Shown here piece by piece: positions 18,823 through 29,796 of a stretch of 48,192 nt of DNA. The stretch spans positions 1-48,192 of the forward strand of contig CAMBCF010000026.1 of the NCBI GenBank assembly GCA_945864585.1. Reading direction: 5' to 3'. Numbering within the stretch: the first letter of the stretch is position 1; each line of letters starts with the position of its first letter. The position numbers were made by a program, and so were the translations under genes. Under the pieces are notes generated by a model. That model searched no databases and was not told the DNA's origin. It saw only the letters and a program-made list of their open reading frames with translations. This DNA comes from Bordetella parapertussis. GTDB lineage: Bacteria; Pseudomonadota; Gammaproteobacteria; Burkholderiales; SG8-41.

Positions 18823-20169
18823 TTAAAGGCCGTAGGCAATACGCAATAACGTTAGCGGATGCTGCTTTTGCGCCTTGGCGTCGCTGTCACTTTCATTTAT
18901 CCCCTGCTGAATGTGGCGCCCGGCAATCGCACAATCGGAGCTGATGTAATCCGGCTGCGCTTCAGCCATGAGCCTGAACACCGGGCGGCCGATCTTCATC
19001 GAATTTTCATAGTACTCGCTTTTTACCCCCCAGGTGCCATCGTGGCCCGCGCAGCGTTCCACCGTCGTGACCTGGGTGCCCGGAATCTTCTCCAGCAGCT
19101 CGCGCGTTTTTTGCCCGATGTTCTGCACGCGCAAATGACACGGGATGTGGTACGACACCTTGCCCAGCGGTTTCTTGAAATCGGTTTTCAGCAACCCGTC
19201 TTTCTGCCGCAGCACGAAATACTCGAAGGGGTCATACATCGCCCCGGCCACCGCTTTCACATCGGCGTCGTCGGGGAACATCAACGGCAGTTCCTGCTTG
19301 AACATCAATGCGCACGATGGCACTGCAGCCAGTATCGCATAACCTTCGCGCGCGAGTTTCGCCAGCACCGGAATGTTGATCGCCTTGTTACGTGCGACCG
19401 CCTCAAGATCGCCCAGTTCCAGCTTTGGCATGCCGCAGCAGACTTCTTTGTTCACCAGCATCGCGGGGATTTCATTGTGCGCCAGAATTTTCAGCAAATC
19501 GTGGCCGATGCCCGGCTCGTTGTAATTGATGTAACAGGTTGCATAGAGGGCAACTTTTCCCGGTGACTGTTTTCCATCCGCTACCGTAAACGTAGCGTCG
19601 GCACGCGCCGTGGCACGGAATTTTGCGCTGTCGTATTCGGGTAGTACGCGATCTTTGTGCACACCCAGCACGCTGTCCAAGAGACTGCGCGCCGCGCTGT
19701 TCTTGTTGGCTGCGTTGACCACCTGCACCACCACCGGAATCGATGCGAGCCGGCCCAGCGCATCGGTGCTCGACAGCAGTTTGTCGCGAAAACCCACCTC
19801 GCCTTTGCGAAACTTGATCGCCTTCGCACGCAGCATCAGATGCGGAAAATCGACGTTCCACTCATGCGGCGGCACGTACGGACATTTCGTCATGTAGCAC
19901 ATGTCGCAGAGGTAGCATTGATCGACAACCTTGCCGAAATCCGCTTTCGCCACGCCATCGACTTCCAATGTCGCGGCTGCGTCGATCAGATCGAACAACG
20001 TGGGAAACGCCGTGCACAAACTCAAGCAGCGGCGGCAGGTGTGGCAAATGTCGAACACCCGCTCAAGCTCCTTGTTGAGCGACGCTTCCTCGTAAAACGC
20101 CTGCGACTTCCAGTCGAGCGGATGACGGGTGGGCTTTTCCAGGCTGCCTTCTTTGACGCTGATGGCCAT
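18823..20169 (-). CDS. GlpC/HdrB-like iron-sulfur protein (CCG domains)
   Basis: 448 aa from the ATG at 20169 (MAISVKEG). Two [4Fe-4S] motifs sit near the N-terminus (CHTCRRCLSLC, CYLCDMCYMTKCP), followed by two cysteine-rich CCG-type domains (VCCGMPKLELG; and PCHLR with ERCAGHDGTWG) like those of GlpC, heterodisulfide reductase HdrB and LutA. There are no membrane segments. It probably passes electrons, perhaps to or from the rubrerythrin encoded just upstream; the real partner is unknown. The usual CCG in the second domain reads CAG. A heptamer repeat array lies 6 bases upstream of the start codon. Confidence 0.9.
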   Translation of the reverse strand: MAISVKEGSLEKPTRHPLDWKSQAFYEEASLNKELERVFDICHTCRRCLSLCTAFPTLFDLIDAAATLEVDGVAKADFGKVVDQCYLCDMCYMTKCPYVPPHEWNVDFPHLMLRAKAIKFRKGEVGFRDKLLSSTDALGRLASIPVVVQVVNAANKNSAARSLLDSVLGVHKDRVLPEYDSAKFRATARADATFTVADGKQSPGKVALYATCYINYNEPGIGHDLLKILAHNEIPAMLVNKEVCCGMPKLELGDLEAVARNKAINIPVLAKLAREGYAILAAVPSCALMFKQELPLMFPDDADVKAVAGAMYDPFEYFVLRQKDGLLKTDFKKPLGKVSYHIPCHLRVQNIGQKTRELLEKIPGTQVTTVERCAGHDGTWGVKSEYYENSMKIGRPVFRLMAEAQPDYISSDCAIAGRHIQQGINESDSDAKAQKQHPLTLLRIAYGL

Positions 20170-20175
20170 TTGTGC

Positions 20176-20239
20176 GTGAGGCGTGAGGCGTGAAGAGAAA
20201 AAACGAGGGGTGGCAAACGCCTCACCCCTCACGCTTCAC
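20176..20239. repeat. Heptamer inverted-repeat array (copy 1)
   Basis: The left arm has three head-to-tail heptamers, GTGAGGC, GTGAGGC, GTGAAGA (20176-20196). The right arm has the inverted units GCCTCAC, CCCTCAC, GCTTCAC (20219-20239). The arms could pair as a hairpin with a loop of about 22 nt. It fills the gap between the rubrerythrin stop and the start of the CCG protein gene. Related arrays occur at 37700-37802 and 41460-41575. Confidence 0.85.
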
Positions 20240-20245
20240 GGGTTT

Positions 20246-20665
20246 CTAGTCGGTCAGTGCATCCAATGCTTTCTGGAAACGATTGGCGTGCGAGCGCTCG
20301 GCTTTGGCCAGAGTCTCGAACCAGTCAGCGATTTCGCCAAAGCCTTCGTCACGCGCGGCTTTCGCCATGCCCGGGTACATATCGGTGTACTCGTGCGTCT
20401 CACCGGCAACTGCGGCTTTCAGATTGTTGCGCGAGCTGCCGATGGGCAGATCGGTCACCGGATCACCAATCGCTTCCATGTGCTCCAGATGACCGTGCGC
20501 GTGGCCGGTTTCGCCCTCGGCTGTGGAACGGAACAGCGCGGCGACATCGTTCTGGCCTTCCACGTCGGCTTTCATTGCGAAGTAGAGGTAACGGCGGTTG
20601 GCTTGCGATTCGCCGGCGAAGGCGGCTTTTAGATTGCCGTGGGTTTTGGAGCCTTTGAGTTGCAT
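20246..20665 (-). CDS. Rubrerythrin (ferritin-like domain only)
   Basis: 139 aa diiron protein. Iron ligands appear in the expected pairs: [31 protein letters not shown] (ExxH), [15 protein letters not shown] and ERSHANRF. The C-terminal rubredoxin domain of classical rubrerythrin is missing, as in short family members. Such proteins reduce hydrogen peroxide, so an outside electron donor is needed; the neighbouring iron-sulfur protein is a candidate. An AAGGAGA ribosome site precedes the ATG. Confidence 0.92.
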   Translation of the reverse strand: MQLKGSKTHGNLKAAFAGESQANRRYLYFAMKADVEGQNDVAALFRSTAEGETGHAHGHLEHMEAIGDPVTDLPIGSSRNNLKAAVAGETHEYTDMYPGMAKAARDEGFGEIADWFETLAKAERSHANRFQKALDALTD

Positions 20666-20835
20666 AACAATCTCCTTTAAAAACGATTTTCAGAAAATTC
20701 TTCGGTCACATAACCGGATGAATGTGAAATAGTTGGTAGCAAAAAATTACAAGACAGCACCTGCTGCGAAACATGAGCCTAATGTAAAAGGCTGAGGGTT
20801 ATTTGTCAAACTGGCGTTGCCCCATTGCCATGGCG

Positions 20836-21390
20836 TCAGCCGCGCTTCCCCAGTGCCTCGTGAGGTCCGCCCTCTGCGCCGGCATTGTGCGCGCGGCGCT
20901 GTGACAGTGCGTTTGACCGGCATTCCAAGAAACGCACCAACTCCGCCAGCGCCTTATGATAAACGTCACGCTTGAACTCGACCACGGCTTCGGTCGGCAC
21001 CCAGTATTCGTTCCAGCGCCAGGCATCGAACTCGGGCTTTTCCGTGGCGCGTAAACACACGTCGTTATCGCGCCCCACCAGCCGCAGCAAAAACCAGATT
21101 TGTTTTTGTCCGCGATAATTGCCGCGCCACTCGCGGCGTATCCAGCGGTCAGGCACTTCATAGCGCAGCCATTCGCGCGTGCGGCCAAGTATTCTGACAT
21201 GTTGCTCACGCAGCCCGATTTCTTCATGCAGTTCACGATACATGGCGGCCTCCGGCGATTCACCCGGATGGATGCCGCCCTGCGGAAACTGCCAGGAGTG
21301 CTCGCGCACCCGTTTACCCCAAAAAACCTCGTTCTTCGAATTGCAAAGAATGATGCCTACATTGGGGCGGTACCCATCGCGGTCTATCAC
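20836..21390 (-). CDS. rppH: RNA pyrophosphohydrolase RppH
   Basis: Nudix hydrolase, 184 aa, that removes pyrophosphate from the 5' end of mRNA and starts decay. The GTG at 21390 gives the canonical start (M)[14 protein letters not shown] with a GGGG ribosome site 8 bases away; the GTG at 21396 is too close to it. The Nudix box is [20 protein letters not shown] with IGL after it. The C-terminal 25 residues are low-complexity and variable. Confidence 0.94.
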   Translation of the reverse strand: MIDRDGYRPNVGIILCNSKNEVFWGKRVREHSWQFPQGGIHPGESPEAAMYRELHEEIGLREQHVRILGRTREWLRYEVPDRWIRREWRGNYRGQKQIWFLLRLVGRDNDVCLRATEKPEFDAWRWNEYWVPTEAVVEFKRDVYHKALAELVRFLECRSNALSQRRAHNAGAEGGPHEALGKRG

Positions 21391-21466
21391 GATCACGACC
21401 CCACATTGTCTTCAGTTGCGTTGATTCTTCCACAAATCGCAGGCAATGGAAAGCACGGGCAAAGGC

Positions 21467-22255
21467 TTATATCAGCAGGTGTTTTTCGTCGTGCCGGTTC
21501 ATCTTGCGCAAACCCTCGACAAAGCGCAGGAACCCCAACCCGTAAGCCGGTTCCAGTGCGGTCGCACGCTGTTCAAGCGCCGTCCACTCCCGGTTGCCGG
21601 GCGTGCTGCGAAAGCCGAACACAATCACATTGCCGGGCTTCTCGGCGGGCAAACACAGCGTGCCTTCCGGGAACGCCTGCTCGATGCGTTTCAAAGTCTC
21701 ATTAAACGCGCGATCGCCGCCCCACAAATTTACCACCAGCATGCCGCGTTTATTCAGACGCTCGCGACAATCCTGGTAAAACGCAACGCTCGCCAACGCC
21801 GCGACCAGCGACGCGCCGTCGTAGCCATCGACCATGATCAGATCGGCGCACACCTCGCGCCGCGCCACAAACTCCGCGCCATCCCCTAGTATCACCTCAA
21901 AACGCTGGTCATCCGGCGGCACGTCAAAATAGCGCCGCGCCACGGTTAACACGCGCTCGCTTACCTCAATCACCCGCACCCGGCTCCACGGCATGCGGTG
22001 ATATACAAACTTCGCCACTGACCCGCCGCCGAGGCCGATCATCAGCACCGCTAGCGGCTTGTCGTTAAACAGCAGGAAGCCCATCATGCTGCGCGTGTAG
22101 GATAGTTCCAGTTCATTGGGCGCGGCGATGCGCATGGCGCTTTGCACGGTGTCGCTGCCGATATGCAGCGCGCGTACGCCGAATTTCTCGCTGATGTACA
22201 CCGTCTCGGCGTCTTGCGCCGGTTTTCTGATGCGCCAACTACCCAGCATGTCCAT
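21467..22255 (-). CDS. Spermidine synthase-like methyltransferase-fold protein
   Basis: 262 aa from the ATG at 22255. The frame is open far upstream, but that part lies over proS and has no family similarity. The SAM-binding-fold motif [11 protein letters not shown] is followed by [18 protein letters not shown] and a DGYDG motif where polyamine aminopropyltransferases have their active site. The family includes many SpeE-like proteins without proven polyamine activity. Divergent from proS, 69 bases apart. Confidence 0.85.
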   Translation of the reverse strand: MDMLGSWRIRKPAQDAETVYISEKFGVRALHIGSDTVQSAMRIAAPNELELSYTRSMMGFLLFNDKPLAVLMIGLGGGSVAKFVYHRMPWSRVRVIEVSERVLTVARRYFDVPPDDQRFEVILGDGAEFVARREVCADLIMVDGYDGASLVAALASVAFYQDCRERLNKRGMLVVNLWGGDRAFNETLKRIEQAFPEGTLCLPAEKPGNVIVFGFRSTPGNREWTALEQRATALEPAYGLGFLRFVEGLRKMNRHDEKHLLI

Positions 22256-22324
22256 GATTTTCTGATTTTCCCGGAATCTTTTCCACGTCCGGTAGAATAC
22301 GTTTTTTTTCGTCACTTGGCAGCC

Positions 22325-24037
22325 ATGCGCGTCTCGAAATTTTTTATCTCCACGCTGAAAGAAGCGCCGTCCGAGGCCGAAGTCATCAGCCACCAGCTGA
22401 TGTTGCGCGCGGGCCTGATCAAACGACTCACCAGCGGCGTATACACCTGGATGCCGCTGGGCCTGCGCGTGCTGCGCAAAGTTGAAACCATTATTCGCGA
22501 AGAAATGAACCGCAGCGGCGCGATTGAACTGTTGATGCCCGCCGTGCAACCGGCAGAACTGTGGATCGAATCGCAGCGTTGGGAACAATATGGCCCTGAA
22601 CTGCTGCGCATCAAAGACCGCCACAACCGCGATTTTTGTTTCGGCCCCACGCACGAGGAAGTCATCAGCGACATCGTGCGCCGCGAAGTCAAAAGCTATC
22701 GTCAGTTGCCGCTGAATTTCTACCAGATTCAGACCAAATTCCGCGACGAGATCCGCCCGCGTTTCGGCGTCATGCGCGGACGCGAGTTTGTGATGAAAGA
22801 CGCGTATTCATTTCATGCGAGCTATGAGGATTTGCAGACCACCTACCGCGAAATGTATGACTGCTATACACGCATCTTCACACGCCTCGGGCTTAAATTT
22901 CGCGCAGTCGCGGCCGACCCTGGCGCCATCGGCGGCACCGGCTCACATGAGTTTCATGTACTCGCCGATTCCGGCGAAGACGCTATCGCCTACTGCCCGG
23001 ATTCCGATTACGCCGCAAACGTTGAATTGGCCGAAGCCGTTGCACCGGCGACGCCGCGCCCAGCCGCCGGACAGCCGCTGACCAGGATCCACACGCCCGC
23101 TATAAAAACCATCGCGGCGTTGTGCGAATTCATCAACCTGCCGTCGCAAAAAACCGTGAAAGCCGTGGTTGTCGATGGCGCGGATGGCAACCCCGTGCTG
23201 CTGCTGCTGCGCGGCGATCATGAATTGAATCTCGTCAAAGCCGGAAAACTTTCGCAATTAAAACAACCGGTTACATTTGCATCGCCCGAAGCCATACAGA
23301 GCGCGTTCGGCGCTGACCCGGGTTCGCTGGGGCCTGTGGGTTGCACAGGGCTGGTCATCGCCGACCGCAGCGTCGCTGCAATGGCGGACTTTGTAATCGG
23401 GGCTAACCAGACCGATCACCATTACACCGGCGCCAACATCGCACGCGACTTTGCAGAACCGCTGGTCGCCGACCTGCGCAACGTCGTCAGCGGCGACGCC
23501 AGCCCCGATGGCAAAGGCAAACTGGCATTGTGTCGCGGCATCGAAGTCGGGCATATTTTCCAGCTGCGCACCAAGTATTCCAAAGCGCTTAACCTGGCCT
23601 TTCTCGACGAGGGCGGCAAGTCACAGATCATGGAAATGGGTTGCTACGGCATCGGCGCCACACGCGCGGTGGCCGCTGCGATTGAACAAAATCACGATGA
23701 ACGTGGCGTTATTTTTCCGCCCAGCATCGCGCCGTTCGATATCGCTATCGTGCCCATCGGCATGAAAAAAAGCGTGCAGGTCAAACAGGCGGTGGAAAAA
23801 CTGTATGCCGATTTAACCCAGGCCGGTCTTGAAGTATTGCTGGACGATCGTGACGAACGCCCCGGTGTAATGTTCGCGGAAATTGAATTGATCGGTATTC
23901 CGCAGCGCATAGTGGTGGGCGAGCGCGGCCTTAAAACGGGGCACGTGGAATACCAGCGCCGCACCGCTAAAGAGGCTACCGCCGTGGCTTGGAACGAAAT
24001 AATAAGTCATGTAAAATCATATACATGCGAGACCTGA
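22325..24037 (+). CDS. proS: Prolyl-tRNA synthetase (bacterial type)
   Basis: 570 aa, class II synthetase. The ATG at 22325 gives the canonical [19 protein letters not shown]. Motif 2 ([17 protein letters not shown]) and motif 3 (GCYGIGATR) are visible. Between them is the YbaK-like editing domain (about residues 225-405, with [10 protein letters not shown]) that hydrolyses mischarged Ala-tRNA-Pro. The C-terminal anticodon-binding domain is complete. The last 13 bases overlap the next gene. Confidence 0.97.
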   Translation: MRVSKFFISTLKEAPSEAEVISHQLMLRAGLIKRLTSGVYTWMPLGLRVLRKVETIIREEMNRSGAIELLMPAVQPAELWIESQRWEQYGPELLRIKDRHNRDFCFGPTHEEVISDIVRREVKSYRQLPLNFYQIQTKFRDEIRPRFGVMRGREFVMKDAYSFHASYEDLQTTYREMYDCYTRIFTRLGLKFRAVAADPGAIGGTGSHEFHVLADSGEDAIAYCPDSDYAANVELAEAVAPATPRPAAGQPLTRIHTPAIKTIAALCEFINLPSQKTVKAVVVDGADGNPVLLLLRGDHELNLVKAGKLSQLKQPVTFASPEAIQSAFGADPGSLGPVGCTGLVIADRSVAAMADFVIGANQTDHHYTGANIARDFAEPLVADLRNVVSGDASPDGKGKLALCRGIEVGHIFQLRTKYSKALNLAFLDEGGKSQIMEMGCYGIGATRAVAAAIEQNHDERGVIFPPSIAPFDIAIVPIGMKKSVQVKQAVEKLYADLTQAGLEVLLDDRDERPGVMFAEIELIGIPQRIVVGERGLKTGHVEYQRRTAKEATAVAWNEIISHVKSYTCET

Positions 24038-24648
24038 TCCGGACAGTATGCTTAGTCATGTCACTGCTCGCCTGGAGCCAGGCGCGCAGCGGCAACCAAC
24101 TCTACGAACCCATGTCCGACAGCGTGCGCGCCGCGCTGCACAAAGCCGTTTCCGATCAAACCGCGCCGTTTTTGGCATTCTCCACCACCGGCGAAGCGCG
24201 CGCGTGGCTGGGCGCCATGTCCGGCAAACTCGATCGGCGCATGGGGGACCGCGCCCTGCGCGAAGAGTTTCTCATCACCGTGCATTACGAGGCGAAGCGC
24301 GCGGGGCTGGACCCGCAAATGGTGCTGGGGCTGATACAGGTTGAAAGCGCGTTTCGAAAATACGCGGTGTCATCCGCCGGCGCGCGCGGGCTAATGCAGG
24401 TGATGCCGTTCTGGACCAAAGTCATCGGCGGCAGCGACGACAATCTGTTTCATTTGCGCACCAACCTGCGCTTTGGCTGCGTGATTTTGCGCCACTACAT
24501 TGATATTGAAAAAGGTGATCTGTTCCGCGCCCTCGGCCGCTACAACGGCAGCCTTGGGCGGCCGGAATATCCGAACATGGTGCTGGCGGCCTGGAAACAG
24601 TGGGAATTTACGCCGGCGGCTGCGGGCGTGGTGAAGACGGGGAATTGA
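24025..24648 (+). CDS. Lytic transglycosylase, SLT domain
   Basis: 207 aa. The ATG at 24025 is followed by a signal peptide ([16 protein letters not shown]). The SLT fold has the catalytic Glu in [19 protein letters not shown], then [10 protein letters not shown] and the GRYNGSLG motif near the end. It cleaves the glycan strand of peptidoglycan to give anhydro-MurNAc ends. It overlaps proS by 13 bases, so translation is probably coupled. Confidence 0.93.
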   Translation: MRDLIRTVCLVMSLLAWSQARSGNQLYEPMSDSVRAALHKAVSDQTAPFLAFSTTGEARAWLGAMSGKLDRRMGDRALREEFLITVHYEAKRAGLDPQMVLGLIQVESAFRKYAVSSAGARGLMQVMPFWTKVIGGSDDNLFHLRTNLRFGCVILRHYIDIEKGDLFRALGRYNGSLGRPEYPNMVLAAWKQWEFTPAAAGVVKTGN

Positions 24649-24652
24649 TTAC

Positions 24653-25894
24653 CTAAGCCTGCGCCACCACCGGCTTCTCCTGCGCCACCTCCGACTCAAA
24701 CAAATTCGCCACAGACATCTCCGCGCCATTGACGATACGAGCGCCAAAAGCGCGCGCCAGCGATACCAGTTCGGGCTGCTCTTCGGGCCCAGGCACCGGT
24801 AACGCCGGATCAAACACGAACAGTTTGTAAACATCCGCCACCGCGATGGTGGCCGGATTGCGATGCAGCACCCAGCCTGACGGTAAGGCGCGATTGACCC
24901 ATGCGGCGCGCTGCATGGTTTCGAGCAGGGTTTCAATGCGCTCGTAGCGTAGGTGCAGATTGCCGTGGAGCTGCGGCACGGTCACCACCTCGCCGCGCTG
25001 CTGCGCCTGCCACAACGCCTTCAACACCTGCAGCGCATAGACAAAATTGCTGCCGGGCGCGAGTCGCCCCTGCACCGACTGCTGGCGCCATTCCGGCAAC
25101 GCCGCCACCACCACCGCGCCCAGCAGCACCACCAGCCATGACATATAGAGCCACACCAAAAACACCGGCACCGCCGCAAACGCGCCATACACCAGTTTGT
25201 AGGTCGGGAAATTCGTGATATAAAAACCGAATCCCTGTTTGGTCAGCTCGAACACCACGCCGGCCAGAATGCCGCCGGTCAGCGCATCACGGATTCTTAC
25301 TGTGCGGTTGGGCATGGCGAAATACAGCAACGCCAGCGCCATCGAAGTCAGCGCCATCGCAGAAAATTTGATCAGCGTCAAATTGGCGTACGGTATGCCC
25401 TTGGTCCACCCCGCCGACGCGCTCATCAGCCACGAACTCAGCGACAGGCTGGCGCCCATCAGCAATGGCCCCACGGTAATCAGCGCCCAGTAAATCAGCA
25501 CGCGTTGCAACAGGGGGCGAGGACGCCGTACGCGCCAAATGACATTGAACGCGTCGTCGATGGTCAGCAGCAGCATGAGGGCTGTTACCGCCAGAAACAC
25601 GATACCGACTGCGGTTAACTTTGCCGCGTTATCAATAAACTGATCGGCGTATTTTCCGATGATCTCCGCCGACTCCGGCACCATGTTGTCGAAAATAAAT
25701 TCTTCGATGACCGCGGACATGCCTTGAAACACCGGAAACGCCGTCATCAGCGACAACGCCACGGTGATAATAGGCACCAGCGACAGCAGCGTGGTAAAAG
25801 TCAGGCTCGACGCCGTTTGTAGGCCGTGATCTTCCTGAAAGCGCCGGTACACCACGCGCACCAGTTCTGCCAGTCTTGAAAGCAGTTTGGGCAA
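24653..25894 (-). CDS. YihY/BrkB-family inner membrane protein
   Basis: 413 aa. The N-terminal 290 residues hold six hydrophobic segments and the family signature LQTASSLTFTTLLSLVPI near residue 25; TGGILAGVVFEL and YGAFAAVPVFLVWLYMSWL follow. The C-terminal 120 residues are soluble and resemble the extra domain of longer Betaproteobacterial members. Once labelled RNase BN, but that activity belongs to another gene. The role is unknown. Convergent with the transglycosylase and divergent from wrbA, 43 bases apart. Confidence 0.92.
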   Translation of the reverse strand: MPKLLSRLAELVRVVYRRFQEDHGLQTASSLTFTTLLSLVPIITVALSLMTAFPVFQGMSAVIEEFIFDNMVPESAEIIGKYADQFIDNAAKLTAVGIVFLAVTALMLLLTIDDAFNVIWRVRRPRPLLQRVLIYWALITVGPLLMGASLSLSSWLMSASAGWTKGIPYANLTLIKFSAMALTSMALALLYFAMPNRTVRIRDALTGGILAGVVFELTKQGFGFYITNFPTYKLVYGAFAAVPVFLVWLYMSWLVVLLGAVVVAALPEWRQQSVQGRLAPGSNFVYALQVLKALWQAQQRGEVVTVPQLHGNLHLRYERIETLLETMQRAAWVNRALPSGWVLHRNPATIAVADVYKLFVFDPALPVPGPEEQPELVSLARAFGARIVNGAEMSVANLFESEVAQEKPVVAQA

Positions 25895-25931
25895 AGTATT
25901 CGTCCGTTCGCATGAATCCGTGTGGCTATAA

Positions 25932-26534
<603 letters not shown>

Positions 26535-26698
26535 GCCCGGCAACTTGCATCAACGGCGGCTGGACACCATGGATAGCTTGGCCAAATGACACTACGGTTA
26601 AGTTCGCTGGGCGGAGCACTGTTGACCGTACGGCGCCAACTGCCGCGCCGAAAATGATAGGCTAAGCTGCATTAATCTCGAACCTTTGGAGTTGCCCC

Positions 26699-27778
26699 AT
26701 GGAGTTTGGCGTCAGCGTTGGTCATATCTTGGCTATTGATTTCGCGCAGCATGGCGAACGGCTCGGCTTCACGCGCTGCTGGGTCACCGATAGCCCGCTG
26801 CTGCGCTCGAACCTGTTCGCAACGATGGCGGCGGTGGCGCTGCAGACCCGCAGCATCCAGATCGGCGCTGGGGTGGCCGTATGCGGGATGCGGCTCGCGC
26901 CCGAAGCGGCCAACGGTGTGGCAACCGTCAACGCGCTGGCCCCCGGCCGCACCTTCGCCATTTTCGGCGCGGGCAATACGGCCATGCGCATGCTGGGGCT
27001 GCGCCCAACCGGCGCCAGGGCGCTGCGGGAATATGTGCGCATTGTGCGCGCCCTTGTGCATGGCGAAGAGGTCGCCTATGCACCGGGTGCGCCCGGCGCA
27101 GCGGGTGGTGAAGCGCACCCAGTACGCTTCACTTCGCTTGAGCAGAACCACGTCCGGCTCGAGCCTCCCCCGCCCATACACGTGGCCGCGAACGGACCAC
27201 TGGCGCAGGCGGTGGCCGGCGAGGTGGCTGATGGGCTGTGCACCACGTTCCCGCGCGGCGGCACCTTCGCCGAAGCCATGGCCAACGTGCGGCACGGCGC
27301 TGCACGGGCCGGGCGCACACTGCCTGCCGATTTTCATACCGCGGCCATGGTCAACATGCTGATGCTGGAGCCGGGCGAGTTGCTCACATCGTCGCGCGTG
27401 ATCAGCGAGATCGGTCCAGCGGTGATGACCAACTTCCATTACCTGGTGGATTGGGTGCGCGAGACAGGCAAGGAACCGCCGCCTTACGTGCGCTCCGTAT
27501 GGAACGAATACGCCGAGTTTCGCCGCACCCGTGCCGCGAGTGACGCACACCTGACCATGCATGCGAGCCATTACGCCGCCATAGATCCCGAAGAGGTGCG
27601 CTTTATCACACCCGAGATCGTGCGCGCATTTTGCATCGTCGGCGAGCCGCCCGAACTGGTGGAGCAGTTGCGGCAACTTGAGCGACAGGGGTTGAAGCAG
27701 ATTACCTTCCATCCGCCATTCGAGCGGCGCTACGAGGTGATGGAGCGGTTTTCGAGGCTGGTCATGGCAAAGATGTAG
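26699..27778 (+). CDS. Luciferase-like (LLM class) flavin-dependent oxidoreductase
   Basis: 359 aa, TIM-barrel flavoprotein related to bacterial luciferase and F420-dependent reductases. Support: MEFGVSVGHI at the start, HGERLGFTRCWVTDSPL, IGAGVAVCGMR, VNALAPGRTFAIFGAGN and PIHVAANGP. The substrate and the flavin (FMN or F420) cannot be told from sequence. It starts 164 bases after wrbA and ends 3 bases before the DUF2069 gene, so it interrupts a wrbA-DUF2069 neighbourhood I know from other Betaproteobacteria. Confidence 0.88.
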   Translation: MEFGVSVGHILAIDFAQHGERLGFTRCWVTDSPLLRSNLFATMAAVALQTRSIQIGAGVAVCGMRLAPEAANGVATVNALAPGRTFAIFGAGNTAMRMLGLRPTGARALREYVRIVRALVHGEEVAYAPGAPGAAGGEAHPVRFTSLEQNHVRLEPPPPIHVAANGPLAQAVAGEVADGLCTTFPRGGTFAEAMANVRHGAARAGRTLPADFHTAAMVNMLMLEPGELLTSSRVISEIGPAVMTNFHYLVDWVRETGKEPPPYVRSVWNEYAEFRRTRAASDAHLTMHASHYAAIDPEEVRFITPEIVRAFCIVGEPPELVEQLRQLERQGLKQITFHPPFERRYEVMERFSRLVMAKM

Positions 27779-27781
27779 AGT

Positions 27782-28126
27782 GTGCGCACCCTAAACGCTA
27801 TCACCAGCGCCAGTCTCATCGCCTTGATCGCACTGTGTGTGGCGTGGGAATTGTGGCTCGCGCCGCAGCGCGCGGGCGGCTCGTGGCTGGTGCTGAAAGC
27901 ACTGCCACTACTGATACCGCTGTTCGGCATTTTGCGCGGCAAGGTCTACACCCATCGCTGGATGACCTTGCTCATCATCGTCTACTTCGTTGAAGGCGTG
28001 GTGCGCGCCTGCACCGACAAAGGCCTGTCGGCACAACTCGCGGGTGTAGAAATTGCGCTGTCCGTGGTGCTTTTCACCAGCGCAATTCTTTACGTTCGGC
28101 GAGCCGGCAAGATCCTTGAACCCTGA
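27782..28126 (+). CDS. DUF2069 small membrane protein
   Basis: 114 aa, GTG start 3 bases after the previous stop. Four predicted membrane helices (about residues 8-24, 38-50, 57-74 and 90-106). Family traits are WELWLAPQRAGGSWLVLKALPL and YFVEGVVRA. Usually found next to wrbA; function unknown. It converges on leuA with only 8 bases between the ends. Confidence 0.9.
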   Translation: MRTLNAITSASLIALIALCVAWELWLAPQRAGGSWLVLKALPLLIPLFGILRGKVYTHRWMTLLIIVYFVEGVVRACTDKGLSAQLAGVEIALSVVLFTSAILYVRRAGKILEP

Positions 28127-28134
28127 AAAAATAC

Positions 28135-29679
28135 TTACCCCACCTGCGGATTCAGCCGTTGGCGCTTCGAGTCGAGCTTGTTCAGGGCATTGATATAAGC
28201 CTTGACCGACGCCACCACAATGTCGGTATCCGCGCCCTGGCCATTGACGATACGGCCCTCCTTCGACAGCCGCACCGTCACTTCCCCCTGTGAGTCGGTG
28301 CCGCTGGTGATGTTGTTCACCGAATACAGCAGCAGCGACGCGCCGCTGTTGGCTACCGATTCCACCGCCTTAAACGCGGCGTCCACCGGACCGCTACCCT
28401 GCGCTTCGCAGGTGCGCTCTTTGCCGGCCTCGGCGATCACGATTTTTGCGTACGGCGGTTCGCCCGTTTCGGAGTGCGCGGTCAGCGACACCAGCCGCCA
28501 GTGCTGATTCTCGACATGCTCGATTTCTTCTTCGGTAATCAACGCCTGCAGGTCTTCGTCCAGAATCTCGCGCTTTTTGTCGGCGAGATCCTTGAAGCGT
28601 TTGAACGCCGCGTTGAGCAACTCTTCGGATTCAAGCTGGATGCCCAGCTCGAGCAGGCGTGACTTGAATGCGCTGCGGCCGGAAAGTTTGCCCAGGGTCA
28701 ATCGATTGGTGATCCAGCCCACCGATTGCGCGCTCATGATTTCGTAGGTCTCGCGATGCTTCAACACGCCATCCTGATGGATGCCGGATTCATGCGCAAA
28801 CGCGTTGGCGCCGACCACCGCTTTGTTGGGCTGCACCGGGTAACCGGTAATGCCCGACACCAGCTTCGATGCCGGCACAATTTGCGTGGCGTCGATGCCG
28901 GTGTCGCAGGTAAAAATATCCTGCCGTGTGCGCACCGCCATCACGATTTCTTCCAGCGAGGCATTGCCCGCGCGCTCGCCCAGCCCGTTGATCGTGCATT
29001 CGACCTGGCGCGCGCCGTTCATCACGGCGGCAAGCGAGTTGGCAACCGCGAGCCCCAGGTCGTTATGGCAATGCACCGACCACACGGCTTTGTCGGAATT
29101 CGGAATACGCTCGCGCAGGGTTTTGATCAAGCCGCCGAATTGCTCCGGCAAAGTGTAGCCCACAGTATCGGGCACATTGATGGTGGTCGCGCCTGCCTTG
29201 ATCGCCTGCTCGATGATACGGCACAAAAAATCGATATCCGAGCGGCCCGCGTCTTCCGGTGAAAACTCGATGTTGTCGGTGTAGGCGCTGGCCCATCGAA
29301 TGGAACGCACCGCCTGATCGACCACCTGTGTCGGCTCCATGCGCAGCTTTTTTTCCATGTGTATGGGCGAGGTGGCGATAAAGGTGTGCAGCCGCGGCGA
29401 CCGTGCCACGCGCACCGCTTCGCCGCAGCGGCGCACGTCTTGCTCGTTGGCGCGCGCGAGGCCGCAAATAGTGCTGTCCTTGATCGCGCGGGCCACCGCT
29501 TGCACCGCTTCGAAATCGCCGTCACTCGACGCGGGAAAGCCCGCTTCGATCACATCCACGTGCATGCGCTCCAGTTGGCGCGCAATGCGTAACTTCTCTT
29601 CCTTGGACATCGACGCGCCGGGGCTTTGTTCGCCGTCGCGCATGGTGGTGTCAAATACGATGAGTTTCTCTTTGGCCAT
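28135..29679 (-). CDS. leuA: 2-isopropylmalate synthase LeuA
   Basis: First committed enzyme of leucine synthesis, 514 aa. It condenses acetyl-CoA with 2-oxoisovalerate. The TIM barrel starts at [16 protein letters not shown]; the metal-binding HxH is in [16 protein letters not shown]; and [16 protein letters not shown] follows. The C-terminal regulatory domain (about residues 390-510) that senses leucine is complete. A GGAGAA ribosome site precedes the ATG. Upstream on the same strand lies a leucine-rich leader peptide. Confidence 0.96.
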   Translation of the reverse strand: MAKEKLIVFDTTMRDGEQSPGASMSKEEKLRIARQLERMHVDVIEAGFPASSDGDFEAVQAVARAIKDSTICGLARANEQDVRRCGEAVRVARSPRLHTFIATSPIHMEKKLRMEPTQVVDQAVRSIRWASAYTDNIEFSPEDAGRSDIDFLCRIIEQAIKAGATTINVPDTVGYTLPEQFGGLIKTLRERIPNSDKAVWSVHCHNDLGLAVANSLAAVMNGARQVECTINGLGERAGNASLEEIVMAVRTRQDIFTCDTGIDATQIVPASKLVSGITGYPVQPNKAVVGANAFAHESGIHQDGVLKHRETYEIMSAQSVGWITNRLTLGKLSGRSAFKSRLLELGIQLESEELLNAAFKRFKDLADKKREILDEDLQALITEEEIEHVENQHWRLVSLTAHSETGEPPYAKIVIAEAGKERTCEAQGSGPVDAAFKAVESVANSGASLLLYSVNNITSGTDSQGEVTVRLSKEGRIVNGQGADTDIVVASVKAYINALNKLDSKRQRLNPQVG

Positions 29680-29697
29680 GATGTTCTCCGTTGCTGC

Positions 29698-29738
29698 TTT
29701 TGCCTTGAACGCTTTGAACGTCTAGCGCCAAGGCAAAA
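29698..29738 (-). promoter_or_regulatory. Hairpin in the leuA leader
   Basis: A perfect 10-bp stem, TTTTGCCTTG (29738-29729 on the minus strand) with CAAGGCAAAA (29707-29698), with an inner CGCT/AGCG pairing. It lies between the leader peptide and leuA, close to the leuA ribosome site. It uses part of the T6 run (29740-29735) that follows a weaker 5-bp hairpin (29765-29769 with 29751-29755), so the two structures might compete. There is no textbook terminator. Confidence 0.5.
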
Positions 29739-29796
29739 AATACTGGATTCCTGGCACTGTGGGCGCCAGACCGGATACTGCCAATGGGGGATAAGT

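Noticed and set aside
22256-22654. N-terminal extension of the spermidine synthase-like protein
   Set aside because: This stretch is antisense to the conserved start of proS and has no family similarity; the frame is open by chance.
28135-28140. Terminator between the DUF2069 gene and leuA
   Set aside because: Only 8 bases separate the stop codons and no hairpin with a T-run is seen on either side.
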